Positions 29,317-39,333 of a stretch of DNA of 64,000 bases are shown in pieces. Position 1 is the first letter of the stretch. Every line of letters starts with the position of its first letter. Origin of the DNA: an uncultured bacterium (GTDB lineage Bacteria > Desulfobacterota > GWC2-55-46); assembly GCA_905339405.1 (NCBI GenBank), contig CAJPGC010000029.1, positions 1-64,000 on the forward strand, in the 5' to 3' direction. A program made the position numbers and the translations under genes. The notes beneath the pieces are model-generated. The model worked only from the letters and a program-made list of their open reading frames with translations. It was not told where the DNA came from and did not search any database.

Positions 29317-29460
29317 CCCCACGGGGATTGAGCTCGCACATCCATGTGCTCGCCACTAAAGGGTTTGCGCTTCGCGCAAATCCAAATTTGCTGTCCTGCA
29401 AATTTGTCAAACCCCGGCCGCCTGAAAAAGCGGCCCTTACGATGGGGACATTCTTATTTT
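29317..29460 (-). pseudogene. degenerate, interrupted partial copy of tRNA-Glu region
   Basis: ccccacggggatt and ccccgg..cgcc...acgatggggacattcttatttt match 29192-29272, with about 78 bp inserted and internal deletions. Confidence 0.6.
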
Positions 29461-29465
29461 TTAAA

Positions 29466-29541
29466 TGGTGAGCCGCCCGGGACTCGAACCCGGGGCCACC
29501 TGCTTAAAAGGCAGATGCTCTACCAACTGAGCTAGCGGCTC
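29466..29541 (-). tRNA. tRNA-Lys (TTT)
   Basis: Minus strand gagccgctagctcagttggtagagcatctgccttttaagcaggtggccccgggttcgagtcccgggcggctcacca. Confidence 0.95.
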
Positions 29542-29627
29542 CAAGACCAGGTCAAAACCCAGACCCGTTAAGCTACCACAAGCCCCGGTCTATTGTCAAA
29601 CCAAAAAACCCGTTTAAAAGATGTTTT

Positions 29628-30074
29628 TCATGCGTCGCTCCGGAGGAGCTTCAACGTCTCCTGCACCGCCTTGCGTCTTATGTGCCTGCACTTGACGTAG
29701 ACCGCGCACACCAAGTCGTCCTGCTCCGGCGGCCTCAGAGACCTGTAAAGCCTGATGAGGAGCCGCTCGCGCCCGGCCAGCTCCGGCTGCGGCTTCACGC
29801 CGTCGCACGCTTTGAAAAAATAGGACGGGTCGGCGTTCATCGCCCCGGCTATCTTAACCCACTCCTCGGTCGTTATGGGCACGGAGCCGCATTCTTTCCT
29901 CAGGTAGGTCGTCCTGTCGACCCCGACGCTCCTGGCGATGTAATCCTGCCTCAAGGCGAGCTCTTCCCTCAAAGACTTGAGCCTCTCCAGGACTTTTTGT
30001 ACTGAACTGCTGCCCATTTTCCCTCTGAGGCCCGGCGCGCGGGGTCCCTCGGTTTCGGTAAAAAGATTTTCCAA
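29628..30074 (-). CDS. XRE-family HTH regulator
   Basis: LREELALRQDYIARSVGVDRTTYLRKECGSVPITTEEWVKIAGAMNADPSYFF. Confidence 0.7.
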   Translation of the reverse strand: MENLFTETEGPRAPGLRGKMGSSSVQKVLERLKSLREELALRQDYIARSVGVDRTTYLRKECGSVPITTEEWVKIAGAMNADPSYFFKACDGVKPQPELAGRERLLIRLYRSLRPPEQDDLVCAVYVKCRHIRRKAVQETLKLLRSDA

Positions 30075-30120
30075 ACGGATGACGGAACGGATGGGCGGAC
30101 AGCATGGTCTTGCCCGCGGC

Positions 30121-30513
30121 TTACAGCTTGACTGCCCTTCTCAGGAAGTCCTTGACCTCGAGCACGAAGTCCCTGGTCTGATAGAAACGCAGCAGCGAGT
30201 CGCTTTCGGAGTAGTCTATGGCCGCGTTGTAGGCCCACGCCTCTTTCGAGGACTCAAGCTTCTCTATGTAAGGGTCGAGCTTCGAGGAGTACTTGCGCAA
30301 GGCGGTCACGAAGCTGACGAACTGTTCCTTATGCGGGTTGTCGAAGCCTACCGTGAGAAAGGCGGCGGTCGCCGCGTGGTAGGCCGAATAATAGGACGAG
30401 GTCGCCGAAGGCGAATAAAGGCCCTGCTTCTGCAAACTCTCCGCCGCGGCGAGGTACTCCTCCGCCTTCTTGAACTCGACCCTTATCCTGTCCCTTCGCC
30501 TGGGGTCCAACAA
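30121..30513 (-). CDS. HEPN-domain (UPF0332-like) protein
   Basis: EEYLAAAESLQKQGLYSPSATSSYYSAYHAATAAFLTVG. Confidence 0.75.
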   Translation of the reverse strand: MLDPRRRDRIRVEFKKAEEYLAAAESLQKQGLYSPSATSSYYSAYHAATAAFLTVGFDNPHKEQFVSFVTALRKYSSKLDPYIEKLESSKEAWAYNAAIDYSESDSLLRFYQTRDFVLEVKDFLRRAVKL

Positions 30514-30786
30514 TACGCTCCTTGAGCACCCCTTGAACGGTCATCACGGGATAGCGCGCGACCAGCAGTTCCAACACCGCCTTGGGAAAAGCCCTTCTCT
30601 TGAGATTTTTTAATACATCAAAACGGCATCAAAAGTCAAACATTCCATCCCTGCCGCCCTGATTTTTAACTGCATGGAATATTTATTTCGGAAAAAAGCA
30701 TCAAATTCTTTAAAAAAAGTGAAGGGGCGTCTCTTTTCCCGGAATGCGATTGTCGCCGGGCCTTTCTTATAGTATCATCTGCGGTA

Positions 30787-31938
30787 ATGCCAGGTATACT
30801 CAGCCGCTATATACTCAAGGAAATCAGCGTACCTTTTTTCCTGAGCCTTGCCATACTGACCGCCACCGCCCTTTTGAGCAAAGCCGTAAAACTCATAGAG
30901 CTCATGGTCACGCAGGGCGTAGGGGGCTCGTTCATCTTCTGGTTCGTGGCCTCTGTTGCCCCCTCCTTCCTCATATACACGCTCCCGATATCGTTCCTCA
31001 TAGGCGTGCTCGTGGCCTTCACCCGCCTTAGCTCCGACAGCGAAGTCACGGCGATAAAGGCCTCAGGGCTCGGCCTCAGGGCCATGCTGAGGCCCGTCTT
31101 GCTTTTCGCCCTCTTCGTCTACGGCGCCGCCCTGGTCGTCACTCTTTACCTGTTTCCCTGGGGGAACTTGAACCTCAAGGCCCTTTTCTTCGACGCCTCG
31201 AAGGACAGGTTCGTCTCCGGCCTCGAGGAGAAGACCTTCTACGACAGGTTCAAGGGCATCGTGCTGTACGTCGACAAGATAAACGCCCGCACGGGCGAGA
31301 TGGAAGGCATATTCATATCCGAGAGGGGCGGCAAGGAGGAGACGAACGTCTTTTTCGCGACCAGCGGCGTATTCTCTCCGGCGACCGAACGGTACACCGT
31401 CTACCTCAAGCTCGACGACGGCGCGATACACAGGAAAACAAGCGACGGCAGGACCTATCACATAGCGGGCTTCGCATCCTACACGCTCGAGCTCGGCCTG
31501 GCGGGCCAGCCCGGGGCTGCGGGCGACAAGTCGAACAGGGAGCTCTACCTCGGCGAGCTCATGGACAGGGCCGTCGCCGCCGAGGCCAGGGGAGCGGACC
31601 CGGCCCCGTACCTCATAGACCTGCACAAGAGGTTCGCCCTGCCGGCCTCTGTATTCGTCTTCGCCCTTTTGGGCCTGCCGCTCGGCATACAGAAAATTCG
31701 CGCGGCCAAGTTCACCGGCTTTTCCATCGCCCTCGGCGTGGTGCTCACCTACTACGTGCTCTCGACTGCGTTCGAGGCCCTGGGGGAGTCCGGCTCGCTG
31801 AACGCGGTCTTTGCCGTCTGGGCCTCTGACATAATATTCCTCATCGCGGGCATCTTCGTATTTTTCAGGGCCTCGAAAGACGCCCCCTTGAACCCGTTTC
31901 CGTCCGGCTTCCTTGCCAGGCGAGGAGGCGCCAGATGA
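30787..31938 (+). CDS. lptF: LPS export ABC transporter permease LptF
   Basis: ILSRYILKEISVPFFLSLAILTATALLSKAVKLIELMVTQGV...LPISFLIGVLVAFTRLSSDSE. Confidence 0.9.
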   Translation: MPGILSRYILKEISVPFFLSLAILTATALLSKAVKLIELMVTQGVGGSFIFWFVASVAPSFLIYTLPISFLIGVLVAFTRLSSDSEVTAIKASGLGLRAMLRPVLLFALFVYGAALVVTLYLFPWGNLNLKALFFDASKDRFVSGLEEKTFYDRFKGIVLYVDKINARTGEMEGIFISERGGKEETNVFFATSGVFSPATERYTVYLKLDDGAIHRKTSDGRTYHIAGFASYTLELGLAGQPGAAGDKSNRELYLGELMDRAVAAEARGADPAPYLIDLHKRFALPASVFVFALLGLPLGIQKIRAAKFTGFSIALGVVLTYYVLSTAFEALGESGSLNAVFAVWASDIIFLIAGIFVFFRASKDAPLNPFPSGFLARRGGAR

Positions 31939-33008
31939 AGATACTGGAAAAACACGTACTCTCGGAATTCCTGCGGCTTCTCGTGATGGCCCTTGCCGGG
32001 TTCGTCGTGCTCTTCATAACGGTTGACCTGTTCGAGAACGTCGACACGCTCATCGAACACAAAGTCCCGGCCCTGGCCTCTTTCATATTCTTCATATACA
32101 AGCTGCCGTTCATCATCGGGCAGGTCTCGCCCGTCGCGGTGCTCGTGGCGGTGCTCCTTTCGCTCGGCATACTCTCCAAGCACGGCGAGATAACAGCGAT
32201 GAAGGCCGGGGGCGTAAAGCTTCTCCGGGCCGTCTCGCCTCTCCTTGCGGCAGGCCTTGCCATAAGCCTCGCCATAATCCTCATGAACGAGTACCTGACC
32301 CCGGCCGCACAGAAGAAGGTCGACACCTTCAGGAAGCAGTGGTTCGGCGTCCAGGGCGGCACCTTCGGCAAGGAAGGCCTTTGGGTCAAAAGCGACGGCG
32401 GCATACTTAACATACGCCACGTCGACTTCAAGAAGAACACCCTTTACGGCATCACCTATTACGAGCTCAAAAAGCCCTTCAACGTCACCGGCAGGGTCGA
32501 GGCGCCTTACGCCGAATGGCGCGATGAGAAGTGGGTCGCCGAAAGGGCGGCGGTCTGGACCTTCACGCAGGAAGGCGAGGCGCTCGCCGTGGAAAAGGAA
32601 CAGTTCGTCCTCAAGGGGCTCGCCGAGCCCGAAGACCTGGTTAACCTGGAGAACTTCCAGCAGAACATGAGCTTCCTGGAGCTCCGGTATTACATAGGCG
32701 AGCTGGACGAGGACGGGTACGACACGGCGAAGTACAGGATAGACCTGTGGAGCAAGATTTCGTTCCCGCTCGTGAACTTCATAATGGCGCTCGTCGGCAT
32801 ACCGTTCGCCTTGAAGACCGGCAGGCACAGCGGCATAGCGGCTGGCGTCGGGCTGAGCATAGTCATAGCCTTCAGCTACTGGATGGTCTACGCCCTGACG
32901 AGGTCGCTGGGCCAGGGCGGAATGGTCCCGCCGCTGGTGGCCGCGTTCTTCCCGGACCTGCTGTTCGTGGCGATAGGCTCTCTCATGTACGGCTACGTCA
33001 GGCAGTAG
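31935..33008 (+). CDS. lptG: LPS export ABC transporter permease LptG
   Basis: ILEKHVLSEFLRLLVMALAGFVVLFITVDLFENVDTLIEHKVP; 4-bp overlap with lptF. Confidence 0.9.
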   Translation: MKILEKHVLSEFLRLLVMALAGFVVLFITVDLFENVDTLIEHKVPALASFIFFIYKLPFIIGQVSPVAVLVAVLLSLGILSKHGEITAMKAGGVKLLRAVSPLLAAGLAISLAIILMNEYLTPAAQKKVDTFRKQWFGVQGGTFGKEGLWVKSDGGILNIRHVDFKKNTLYGITYYELKKPFNVTGRVEAPYAEWRDEKWVAERAAVWTFTQEGEALAVEKEQFVLKGLAEPEDLVNLENFQQNMSFLELRYYIGELDEDGYDTAKYRIDLWSKISFPLVNFIMALVGIPFALKTGRHSGIAAGVGLSIVIAFSYWMVYALTRSLGQGGMVPPLVAAFFPDLLFVAIGSLMYGYVRQ

Positions 33009-33009
33009 C

Positions 33010-34785
33010 TCACCGCCGTCCCATTCCACCCATCTCGATTTGACGCAGGTTGCCGGCGGCAGGCTCAAACGCGGGGTTTATGGAAAGCGCCTTCCTGAAC
33101 TCTGAGGCGGCCTCGTCCATGCGGCCGGCCCTTGAATACGCGAGCCCCAGATGGTTGCGGGCCCTGTAGTCGCCGGGGTTGACTGAGAGTATGTACTTGA
33201 ACTGTGCTTCTGCCTCGCCGTATCTTCCCACCGTATAATACGCGAGCCCCAGGTTGTTCCTGGCGTTGAGCTTTCCCGGCTGGCTTCTGACAGCGGCCTC
33301 GAATTCAATTATCGCTTCCTCCATCATCCCCAGGTCCTTGTACGCTGTACCGAGGTTGTAGCGCGCGTCGGCGAACGAAGGGTCCAGCTCCGCGGCTTTC
33401 CTGAACTCGGCCATGCCCTCGCCCGCCTGCCCCTTCTTGTACAGGACGTTCCCGAGGTTGTTCCTTACGCGCGCCTTCTGAGGGCTCTTTTCGGCCGCGT
33501 CTCTCCAGAAAAGGACCTCGTCCGCCCAGAGGTTGTTCCTCGACCAGGTCGCGGCCGAAAGAGGAAGCGCCAGCGCCGCCGTCACGCAGATCGCCCAGGC
33601 CAGCGCGGAGGCCTTAAGTGCGTATCTCTTCCTTAAAAAAGAGAAAACTCCCATCAGGAGGGCCGAGAAAAAGATTGCTGCCCCTGCATCCGGCAGATAG
33701 AGCCTGTGCTCGTAGATGACGTCGTTGATGGGGATTATCGAAGATTCTACCGATATGGCCATGAAAAAGAAGATTATGCCGTAGCCTGCAACCAGGCAGA
33801 GGCCGGACCCTCCCCTTCTGCCCCTTATCAGAAGGTAAACGCCGAGAATGAAAACGGACGCTACCAGCGCGGCCGACAAGATGACCTCAGGAAGGACAAA
33901 GCTCCTCAGTAGCGGATAGTCGTAATCAATATTCTGCCCTATAGGCAAAACAAGGAGCCTCAGGTACGTAGCCATGACCCGGAATTGCGTAGCCAGATAA
34001 TCATGGGTCGAAACAGACTCGAGGTCGCGAAGCTGTATCCTGCGCGTCGTCTCGCTCACGCCCTGGCCGCTTCCGGCTGAAAACTCCAGGCCGAAGAGCA
34101 AAAACGGCACGATAGCCATGACGAACAGGAACGGGAGGAGGGCCGCCGCCCTCCTCCCTGTCTTTTCTGTTCTCCTGAAAAAGACAAGCTCGGTAAGTAC
34201 AATGACTGCGGGCAGGGTAAAGCCTGTCTCCTTCGTGAACTGGGCGGCTATGGCCGAAAAGAACGCGATTGCGTAGAAGATGAAGCGCGATCTGTTCTCC
34301 GATGTCCTCCACTTCAGGTACGAAGCGAGCGACAGGAGATAGAAGAGCGCCGTCAGGGACGCGAAACGCTGCGTTATGTATGAGACGGCCTGCGTCTGGA
34401 CAGGATGAGCGGCAAAGAGGAAAGAAGCCGTAATCGCGGCCGGGAAGGCGTACCAATGAAAGCCCTTCTCCTTCATCATGGGGGTATTGAAAAGGAGCGT
34501 GGCCAGGGCGAACACAAGGGCGGAGTTAACCGCGTGGACCGCCACGTTGAAAAAATGATAGCCGAAAGTATCGAACCCGCCCACGGCATAGTTCAAGGCA
34601 AACGACAGGAAGGTGAGATACCTGGGAGACGGGGGCCAAAGGAGCGAGAGGTCCTGTATCTGCCGGTTAGTGGCGATGTACATCCCGTCGTCGAAGATGA
34701 ACGGGCCGTTGAGCACGTTTGAATAGATGAGGAAAGTTAGCGCGGCAAGGGCCGCGAGCGCGGTTAAGTTCTTGTACCTGCCCAT
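33010..34785 (-). CDS. membrane glycosyltransferase-like protein with C-terminal TPRs (TMTC-like architecture)
   Basis: FIFDDGMYI N-terminal segment, multiple TMs, then repeated RNNLGLAYYTVGRYGEAEAQFKYIL TPR units. Confidence 0.8.
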   Translation of the reverse strand: MGRYKNLTALAALAALTFLIYSNVLNGPFIFDDGMYIATNRQIQDLSLLWPPSPRYLTFLSFALNYAVGGFDTFGYHFFNVAVHAVNSALVFALATLLFNTPMMKEKGFHWYAFPAAITASFLFAAHPVQTQAVSYITQRFASLTALFYLLSLASYLKWRTSENRSRFIFYAIAFFSAIAAQFTKETGFTLPAVIVLTELVFFRRTEKTGRRAAALLPFLFVMAIVPFLLFGLEFSAGSGQGVSETTRRIQLRDLESVSTHDYLATQFRVMATYLRLLVLPIGQNIDYDYPLLRSFVLPEVILSAALVASVFILGVYLLIRGRRGGSGLCLVAGYGIIFFFMAISVESSIIPINDVIYEHRLYLPDAGAAIFFSALLMGVFSFLRKRYALKASALAWAICVTAALALPLSAATWSRNNLWADEVLFWRDAAEKSPQKARVRNNLGNVLYKKGQAGEGMAEFRKAAELDPSFADARYNLGTAYKDLGMMEEAIIEFEAAVRSQPGKLNARNNLGLAYYTVGRYGEAEAQFKYILSVNPGDYRARNHLGLAYSRAGRMDEAASEFRKALSINPAFEPAAGNLRQIEMGGMGRR

Positions 34786-34885
34786 AATGCACGCACCGTC
34801 AAAAGCAGCTGGAAGGTCTTGAAGCCTGGCCCGGGGATTGGGGAACTCTCCGGCAGGGGGCCCAAGCCCCCTGCCGCAGTTGTCA

Positions 34886-36682
34886 TCAGGATTTTTTCGC
34901 GACCCTCACGAAAAGCTCGTCGAGCTGCTTCTGGTCGACAACCGACGGGGCGTCGGTCATGAGGTCGGTGCCCTTCTGTGTCTTGGGGAAGGCTATGACG
35001 TCGCGTATTGACTCCGACTTCGTCATTATCGACATTATCCTGTCGAGGCCGAAGGCGATTCCTCCGTGCGGGGGCGTGCCGAAGCTCAACGCCTCGAGGA
35101 GGAAGCCGAACCTTGCCATTGCCTCTTCCTTCTGTATGCCAAGCATTGCGAAGACCTTCTCCTGCACGTCGCTCCTGTGTATCCTTATGGAGCCTCCGCC
35201 GATTTCGCTGCCGTTCAATACGAGGTCATAGGCCTTGGCGCGCACCTTCAGCGGGTCGGTGTCCATGAGCGCGAGGTCCTCGTCCATCGGAGCTGTGAAA
35301 GGGTGGTGCACCGCGACGTGCCTCTTTTCGGTTTCGTCGTAATCGAACATCGGGAAGTCTGTGACCCAGACGAACCTGAGTTCGTCTTTGGGGATGAGGC
35401 CGAGCCTTCCGCCGATGTTGAGCCTCAGCCTGCCGAGGACGGTGTTGGCAACTGAGGCCTTGTCGGCCCCGAAAAGAAGAAGGTCGCCCGGCTTGGCGCC
35501 GGTAGCTTCAGTTATGCCGCTCTTTTCAGCGTCGGAGAGGAACTTGGCTATCGGCGACTGCCAGCCCTCTTCCGTGACCTTGACCCACGCAAGCCCTTTC
35601 GCGCCGAAAGAAGCGGCAATCTCGGTGAGGTCGTCGAGGTCCTTCCTCGAAAAGGACGCCCCTCCTGGCACGCAGAGCGCCTTCACCACTCCGCCCTTTG
35701 AGGCCGCCTCGTTGAAGACCTTGAAGCCGGAGCCGGAAAGAAGGGCCGTCAGGTCACGGAGCTCGAGGCCGAACCTTACGTCCGGGTTGTCGACGCCGAA
35801 CCTGCCCATTGCCTCGGCGTACGTGAGCCTCGGGAAAGGCGGGTTCACCGTGAGGCCTGCCTCGCGGAATATCTTTATGACGAGCCCTTCCATTATGGAG
35901 ATGACGTCCTCTCTGTCAACGAAGCTCATCTCCGCGTCTATCTGCGTGAACTCGGGCTGACGGTCGGCGCGCAGGTCTTCGTCCCTGAAGCACTTCACTA
36001 TCTGGAAGTACCTGTCCATGCCCGCGACCATGAGTATCTGCTTGAAGAGCTGAGGCGACTGCGGCAGCGCGAAGAAGTGGCCCGGGGAGAGCCTGCTGGG
36101 GACGAGGAAGTCCCTCGCGCCCTCGGGCGTGCTCTTGGTAAGGACCGGCGTCTCAACTTCAATGAAGCCGTTGTCCGCGAGGTAGTTCCTCGTGGCCATG
36201 GCGACCTTGTGGCGCAGCACCAGCTTCCCCTGGAGCGACGGGCGCCTCAAGTCGAGGTAGCGGTACTTGAGTCTCGTCGTCTCGGCGACGTCGCTTTCGT
36301 CCTCTATCATGAACGGGAGCGCCTCGGAGTCGTTGAGTATCCTTATCTCAGTCACGTCCATCTCGACCTGGCCGGTGGAAAGGTTCGGGTTCTCGGTGCC
36401 CTCGGGCCTCCTCCTCACCTGCCCCTTCACGGCGACCACGAACTCGTTGCGAAGGCCGTGCGCGGCGTCGTGCGAGTTGTTAGGCGACTCGGGGCTGAAG
36501 ACGAGCTGCATTATGCCGGCCCTGTCGCGCAGGTCTATGAATATGAGCCCCCCGTGGTCCCTTCTCCTCTGGACCCATCCCATGAGACAGGCGTCCTTGC
36601 CTATATCAGCAGCGCCGAGGCCTCCGCAATACGAGGTCCTTTTCCAGTCACCCATCTTCTCGAACAAGTTCAGTTCCTCCAT
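34886..36682 (-). CDS. aspS: aspartyl-tRNA synthetase
   Basis: [63 protein letters not shown]. Confidence 0.98.
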   Translation of the reverse strand: MEELNLFEKMGDWKRTSYCGGLGAADIGKDACLMGWVQRRRDHGGLIFIDLRDRAGIMQLVFSPESPNNSHDAAHGLRNEFVVAVKGQVRRRPEGTENPNLSTGQVEMDVTEIRILNDSEALPFMIEDESDVAETTRLKYRYLDLRRPSLQGKLVLRHKVAMATRNYLADNGFIEVETPVLTKSTPEGARDFLVPSRLSPGHFFALPQSPQLFKQILMVAGMDRYFQIVKCFRDEDLRADRQPEFTQIDAEMSFVDREDVISIMEGLVIKIFREAGLTVNPPFPRLTYAEAMGRFGVDNPDVRFGLELRDLTALLSGSGFKVFNEAASKGGVVKALCVPGGASFSRKDLDDLTEIAASFGAKGLAWVKVTEEGWQSPIAKFLSDAEKSGITEATGAKPGDLLLFGADKASVANTVLGRLRLNIGGRLGLIPKDELRFVWVTDFPMFDYDETEKRHVAVHHPFTAPMDEDLALMDTDPLKVRAKAYDLVLNGSEIGGGSIRIHRSDVQEKVFAMLGIQKEEAMARFGFLLEALSFGTPPHGGIAFGLDRIMSIMTKSESIRDVIAFPKTQKGTDLMTDAPSVVDQKQLDELFVRVAKKS

Positions 36683-36970
36683 TTCAACCGTTGTATGTTA
36701 TATGCCGGCAAACCGGCTCCTTCGGGGAGCGGAAAACCGCTTTCAGTGACCCAGGTCCGGAAAACAGAAAAAATATTCCTTTGCCCGTTCTTACAACATC
36801 CCGTAAATAAAAGAGATTTGCTTTTATATCATATACTGTTGACCTTTTCAAATCAATACAGGCGATTATTAAACAATTTTTATCTTGACAGTAAGTACAT
36901 AAAAAAGGCAAAATTGCCACTACTATCACCCCCCAAAATCTGAAAAAGGGAAAAGACAAGGAGGCAATCG

Positions 36971-37348
36971 ATGAAGAGGACTGGCTTCTGGATTCTCCTC
37001 CTGGCTTGCGTTGGTATAGCCGTGGGTCTCGTGGCTGCAAAAGACGGTCACGCTGAATACGGGGATATCGTTCTGAACAGCAAGTCGGAGAGCATGCAAC
37101 AGGCAGGAGTGGACCCGGTAGTATTCCCCCACTGGTTCCACAGGATCAGGTTCAAATGCAAGGTGTGCCACGAGGACATATTCATCCTCAAGAAGGGCGC
37201 AAACGACATCAACATGGCGGCCATCATGAACGGGGAATTCTGCGGCAAGTGCCACAACGGCCTGGTTGCATGGGAACCCCTGTATTGTGACAGGTGCCAT
37301 TCCGCCAAACCCGGAGCGACTCCTGGCGCGGCCCCCGCTGCGAAATAA
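36971..37348 (+). CDS. triheme c7-type cytochrome
   Basis: Signal peptide; CKVCH, CGKCH, CDRCH. Confidence 0.9.
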   Translation: MKRTGFWILLLACVGIAVGLVAAKDGHAEYGDIVLNSKSESMQQAGVDPVVFPHWFHRIRFKCKVCHEDIFILKKGANDINMAAIMNGEFCGKCHNGLVAWEPLYCDRCHSAKPGATPGAAPAAK

Positions 37349-37371
37349 TTCGACTGATAAGGAGAAAAGTG

Positions 37372-38028
37372 ATGAAAGCATCTTCATTCAGGAAGCTGAA
37401 GGCTGCTCTCCTCTGTTCGCTCGTGGTGGCTTTCGGCTACACTGTATCCGGCTCTGTTGCTGACGCTGCGCAGGCTCAGCCGAGCAAAGCCCCGGCGAAG
37501 AAAGAGGCCCCGGCCCCTAAGATAGACCCTAACGATCCAGCGAGCCTCATATACCTCGACACCGCCGGAAAGCCGGCCGGAGTCGGCGGAAACGCGGCCG
37601 CTCCCGCCAGCCAGGCGTTCAAGGTCGGCATGGGATGGCACCCCCAGGCACTCGCCGCAACCGGTCTTCCCAAGGACAAGTACGGCCTCGTTGACTGGGC
37701 CAAGCTCGTCAGGGAGAACATCATAAAGCCGAAGCACTCCCTCGACCCCGAGGAAGAGGAGATGCCGCCCCTCAAGATGGACGTACTCATCCCGGCCAAG
37801 GGCACTTTCGTCAACGACGTGATTTACCCGCACGAGATGCACACCTATTGGCTCAAGTGCGAGGTCTGCCATCCCCAGATATTCGTACCCGCGAAGGGCT
37901 CGAACCCGATGACGATGGTCGGGATAGTGCAGGGCGAATGGTGCGGAAGGTGCCACGGGAAGATAGCCTTCCCGCTTACCGACTGCAACAGGTGCCATTC
38001 AGCACCCAAGAAGGCGGCCGCGAAGTAA
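37372..38028 (+). CDS. triheme c7-type cytochrome with Ala/Pro-rich N-terminal extension
   Basis: CEVCH, CGRCH, CNRCH; ggagaaaagtg RBS before ATG 37372. Confidence 0.9.
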   Translation: MKASSFRKLKAALLCSLVVAFGYTVSGSVADAAQAQPSKAPAKKEAPAPKIDPNDPASLIYLDTAGKPAGVGGNAAAPASQAFKVGMGWHPQALAATGLPKDKYGLVDWAKLVRENIIKPKHSLDPEEEEMPPLKMDVLIPAKGTFVNDVIYPHEMHTYWLKCEVCHPQIFVPAKGSNPMTMVGIVQGEWCGRCHGKIAFPLTDCNRCHSAPKKAAAK

Positions 38029-38031
38029 TCT

Positions 38032-38370
38032 ATGAATAAAAAGCTCCTTGCCCTTGTTTTGGTACTTGCTGTCCCGGCGTTTGCCGGGGCAGCACAGTAC
38101 GGCAAGATGACACTCGATTCAAAGATTGAAAGCATGAAGAAGGCCGGAGTCGGGCCTGTCATCTACCCGCACGACAAGCACGAGCTGCTCTTCAAGTGCA
38201 ACGAGTGCCACCCCAAGGTCTTCAAGGAAAAACGGGGCTTGAACGATATGTCCATGAAGATGAACATGGACGGCAAGTTCTGCGGCTCTGAGAACTGCCA
38301 CAACAGCCCGAACGCTTTCCCGCTTTACATCTGCACGAACTGCCACACAAACGTAGGGGTGAAGAAGTAA
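38032..38370 (+). CDS. triheme c7-type cytochrome with one CX4CH motif
   Basis: CNECH, CGSENCH, CTNCH. Confidence 0.9.
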   Translation: MNKKLLALVLVLAVPAFAGAAQYGKMTLDSKIESMKKAGVGPVIYPHDKHELLFKCNECHPKVFKEKRGLNDMSMKMNMDGKFCGSENCHNSPNAFPLYICTNCHTNVGVKK

Positions 38371-38388
38371 TTCTTCGCCCCTTTTTTT
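38356..38388 (+). terminator. rho-independent terminator overlapping cytochrome stop codon
   Basis: aggggtgaagaa-gtaa-ttcttcgcccctttttttt. Confidence 0.9.
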
Positions 38389-38454
38389 TCCTGAACCCAG
38401 AAATCAAGCAAAAACTCCCTTTTTAAAAAACTTTCGTGAGAATTCCTGCCTTCT

Positions 38455-39207
38455 ATGTCAAATATTAGTTCAGAGACTCTTTTTCATTTTACGAATCTTG
38501 AGAATCTTAAAGGAATACTCGAAAATGAGTTTTGCCCCAGATATTCAATTGAAGTAGTTGAATATGCAGGAGTGATTATTGAAACTGCTTACCCTATGGT
38601 GTGCTTCTGTGACATACCATTATCTCAAATAAAAGCACACCTAAAACACTATGGGAATTACGGAATTGGAATGTCAAGAGAGTGGATATTCTCGAAAAAA
38701 TTAAATCCAGTAATGTATCTTAGAATAGGATCGGACTTACATGAATGGTTATTTCGTTTAACGAAGGGGACTGGTTCTTCATGGGAAAGCGCAAATTCGC
38801 ATATAATCGAAATCACAAAAGGACTTGAATTTTTATTGCGGCATGTAAAACCCTTTCAGGGAAAATCAAGGAGAACTGGTGCTAAAATTAAATTCTATAA
38901 CGAAAGAGAATGGAGGTATATCCCTTTTCTTTTTGAAGAAGACATGGAGCAAATTCATATAGGACCATTAAGAGTAGACCAATTTCGAGACCCGAATTGC
39001 CTTAGAGAACACAATGAAAAGATAGAACGGTTTAAACTCAGTTTTGACCCTAAAGACATTAAGTACATTATCGTTAATAAAGAGCGTGAGATACTGGAGA
39101 TGGTGGAATACCTACACAAGGTTAAATCCCCCAAATATGACGATGACACCATAAAAATTTTAACATCGCGAATTATTACTTGTGAGCAGATACAAAAAGA
39201 TTTCTAA
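38455..39207 (+). CDS. AbiGi-family abortive infection (antitoxin) protein
   Basis: LFHFTNLENLKGILENEFCPRYSIE...YPMVCFCDIPLSQIKAHLKHYGNYGIGMSREWIFSKKLNPVMYL; markedly AT-rich. Confidence 0.8.
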   Translation: MSNISSETLFHFTNLENLKGILENEFCPRYSIEVVEYAGVIIETAYPMVCFCDIPLSQIKAHLKHYGNYGIGMSREWIFSKKLNPVMYLRIGSDLHEWLFRLTKGTGSSWESANSHIIEITKGLEFLLRHVKPFQGKSRRTGAKIKFYNEREWRYIPFLFEEDMEQIHIGPLRVDQFRDPNCLREHNEKIERFKLSFDPKDIKYIIVNKEREILEMVEYLHKVKSPKYDDDTIKILTSRIITCEQIQKDF

Positions 39208-39333
39208 CTGGATTGTGCACACACTACCACAGCCGAACTCTTATACCATCAGGAAAACAAATCACATTGCGGAAAGCATGTACCTAAAAAAGTTTGTTGC
39301 CTTCCGTTCCAAACTTTGAGCTTCGTAAACTTT

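Noticed and set aside
29344-29535. 63-aa ORF ending GEPPGTRTRGHLLKRQMLYQLS
   Set aside because: Read-through of tRNA-Lys antisense, a familiar false ORF
31752-33068. 438-aa minus-strand ORF opposite lptF/lptG
   Set aside because: Antisense to well-recognised lptFG; no domain recognised
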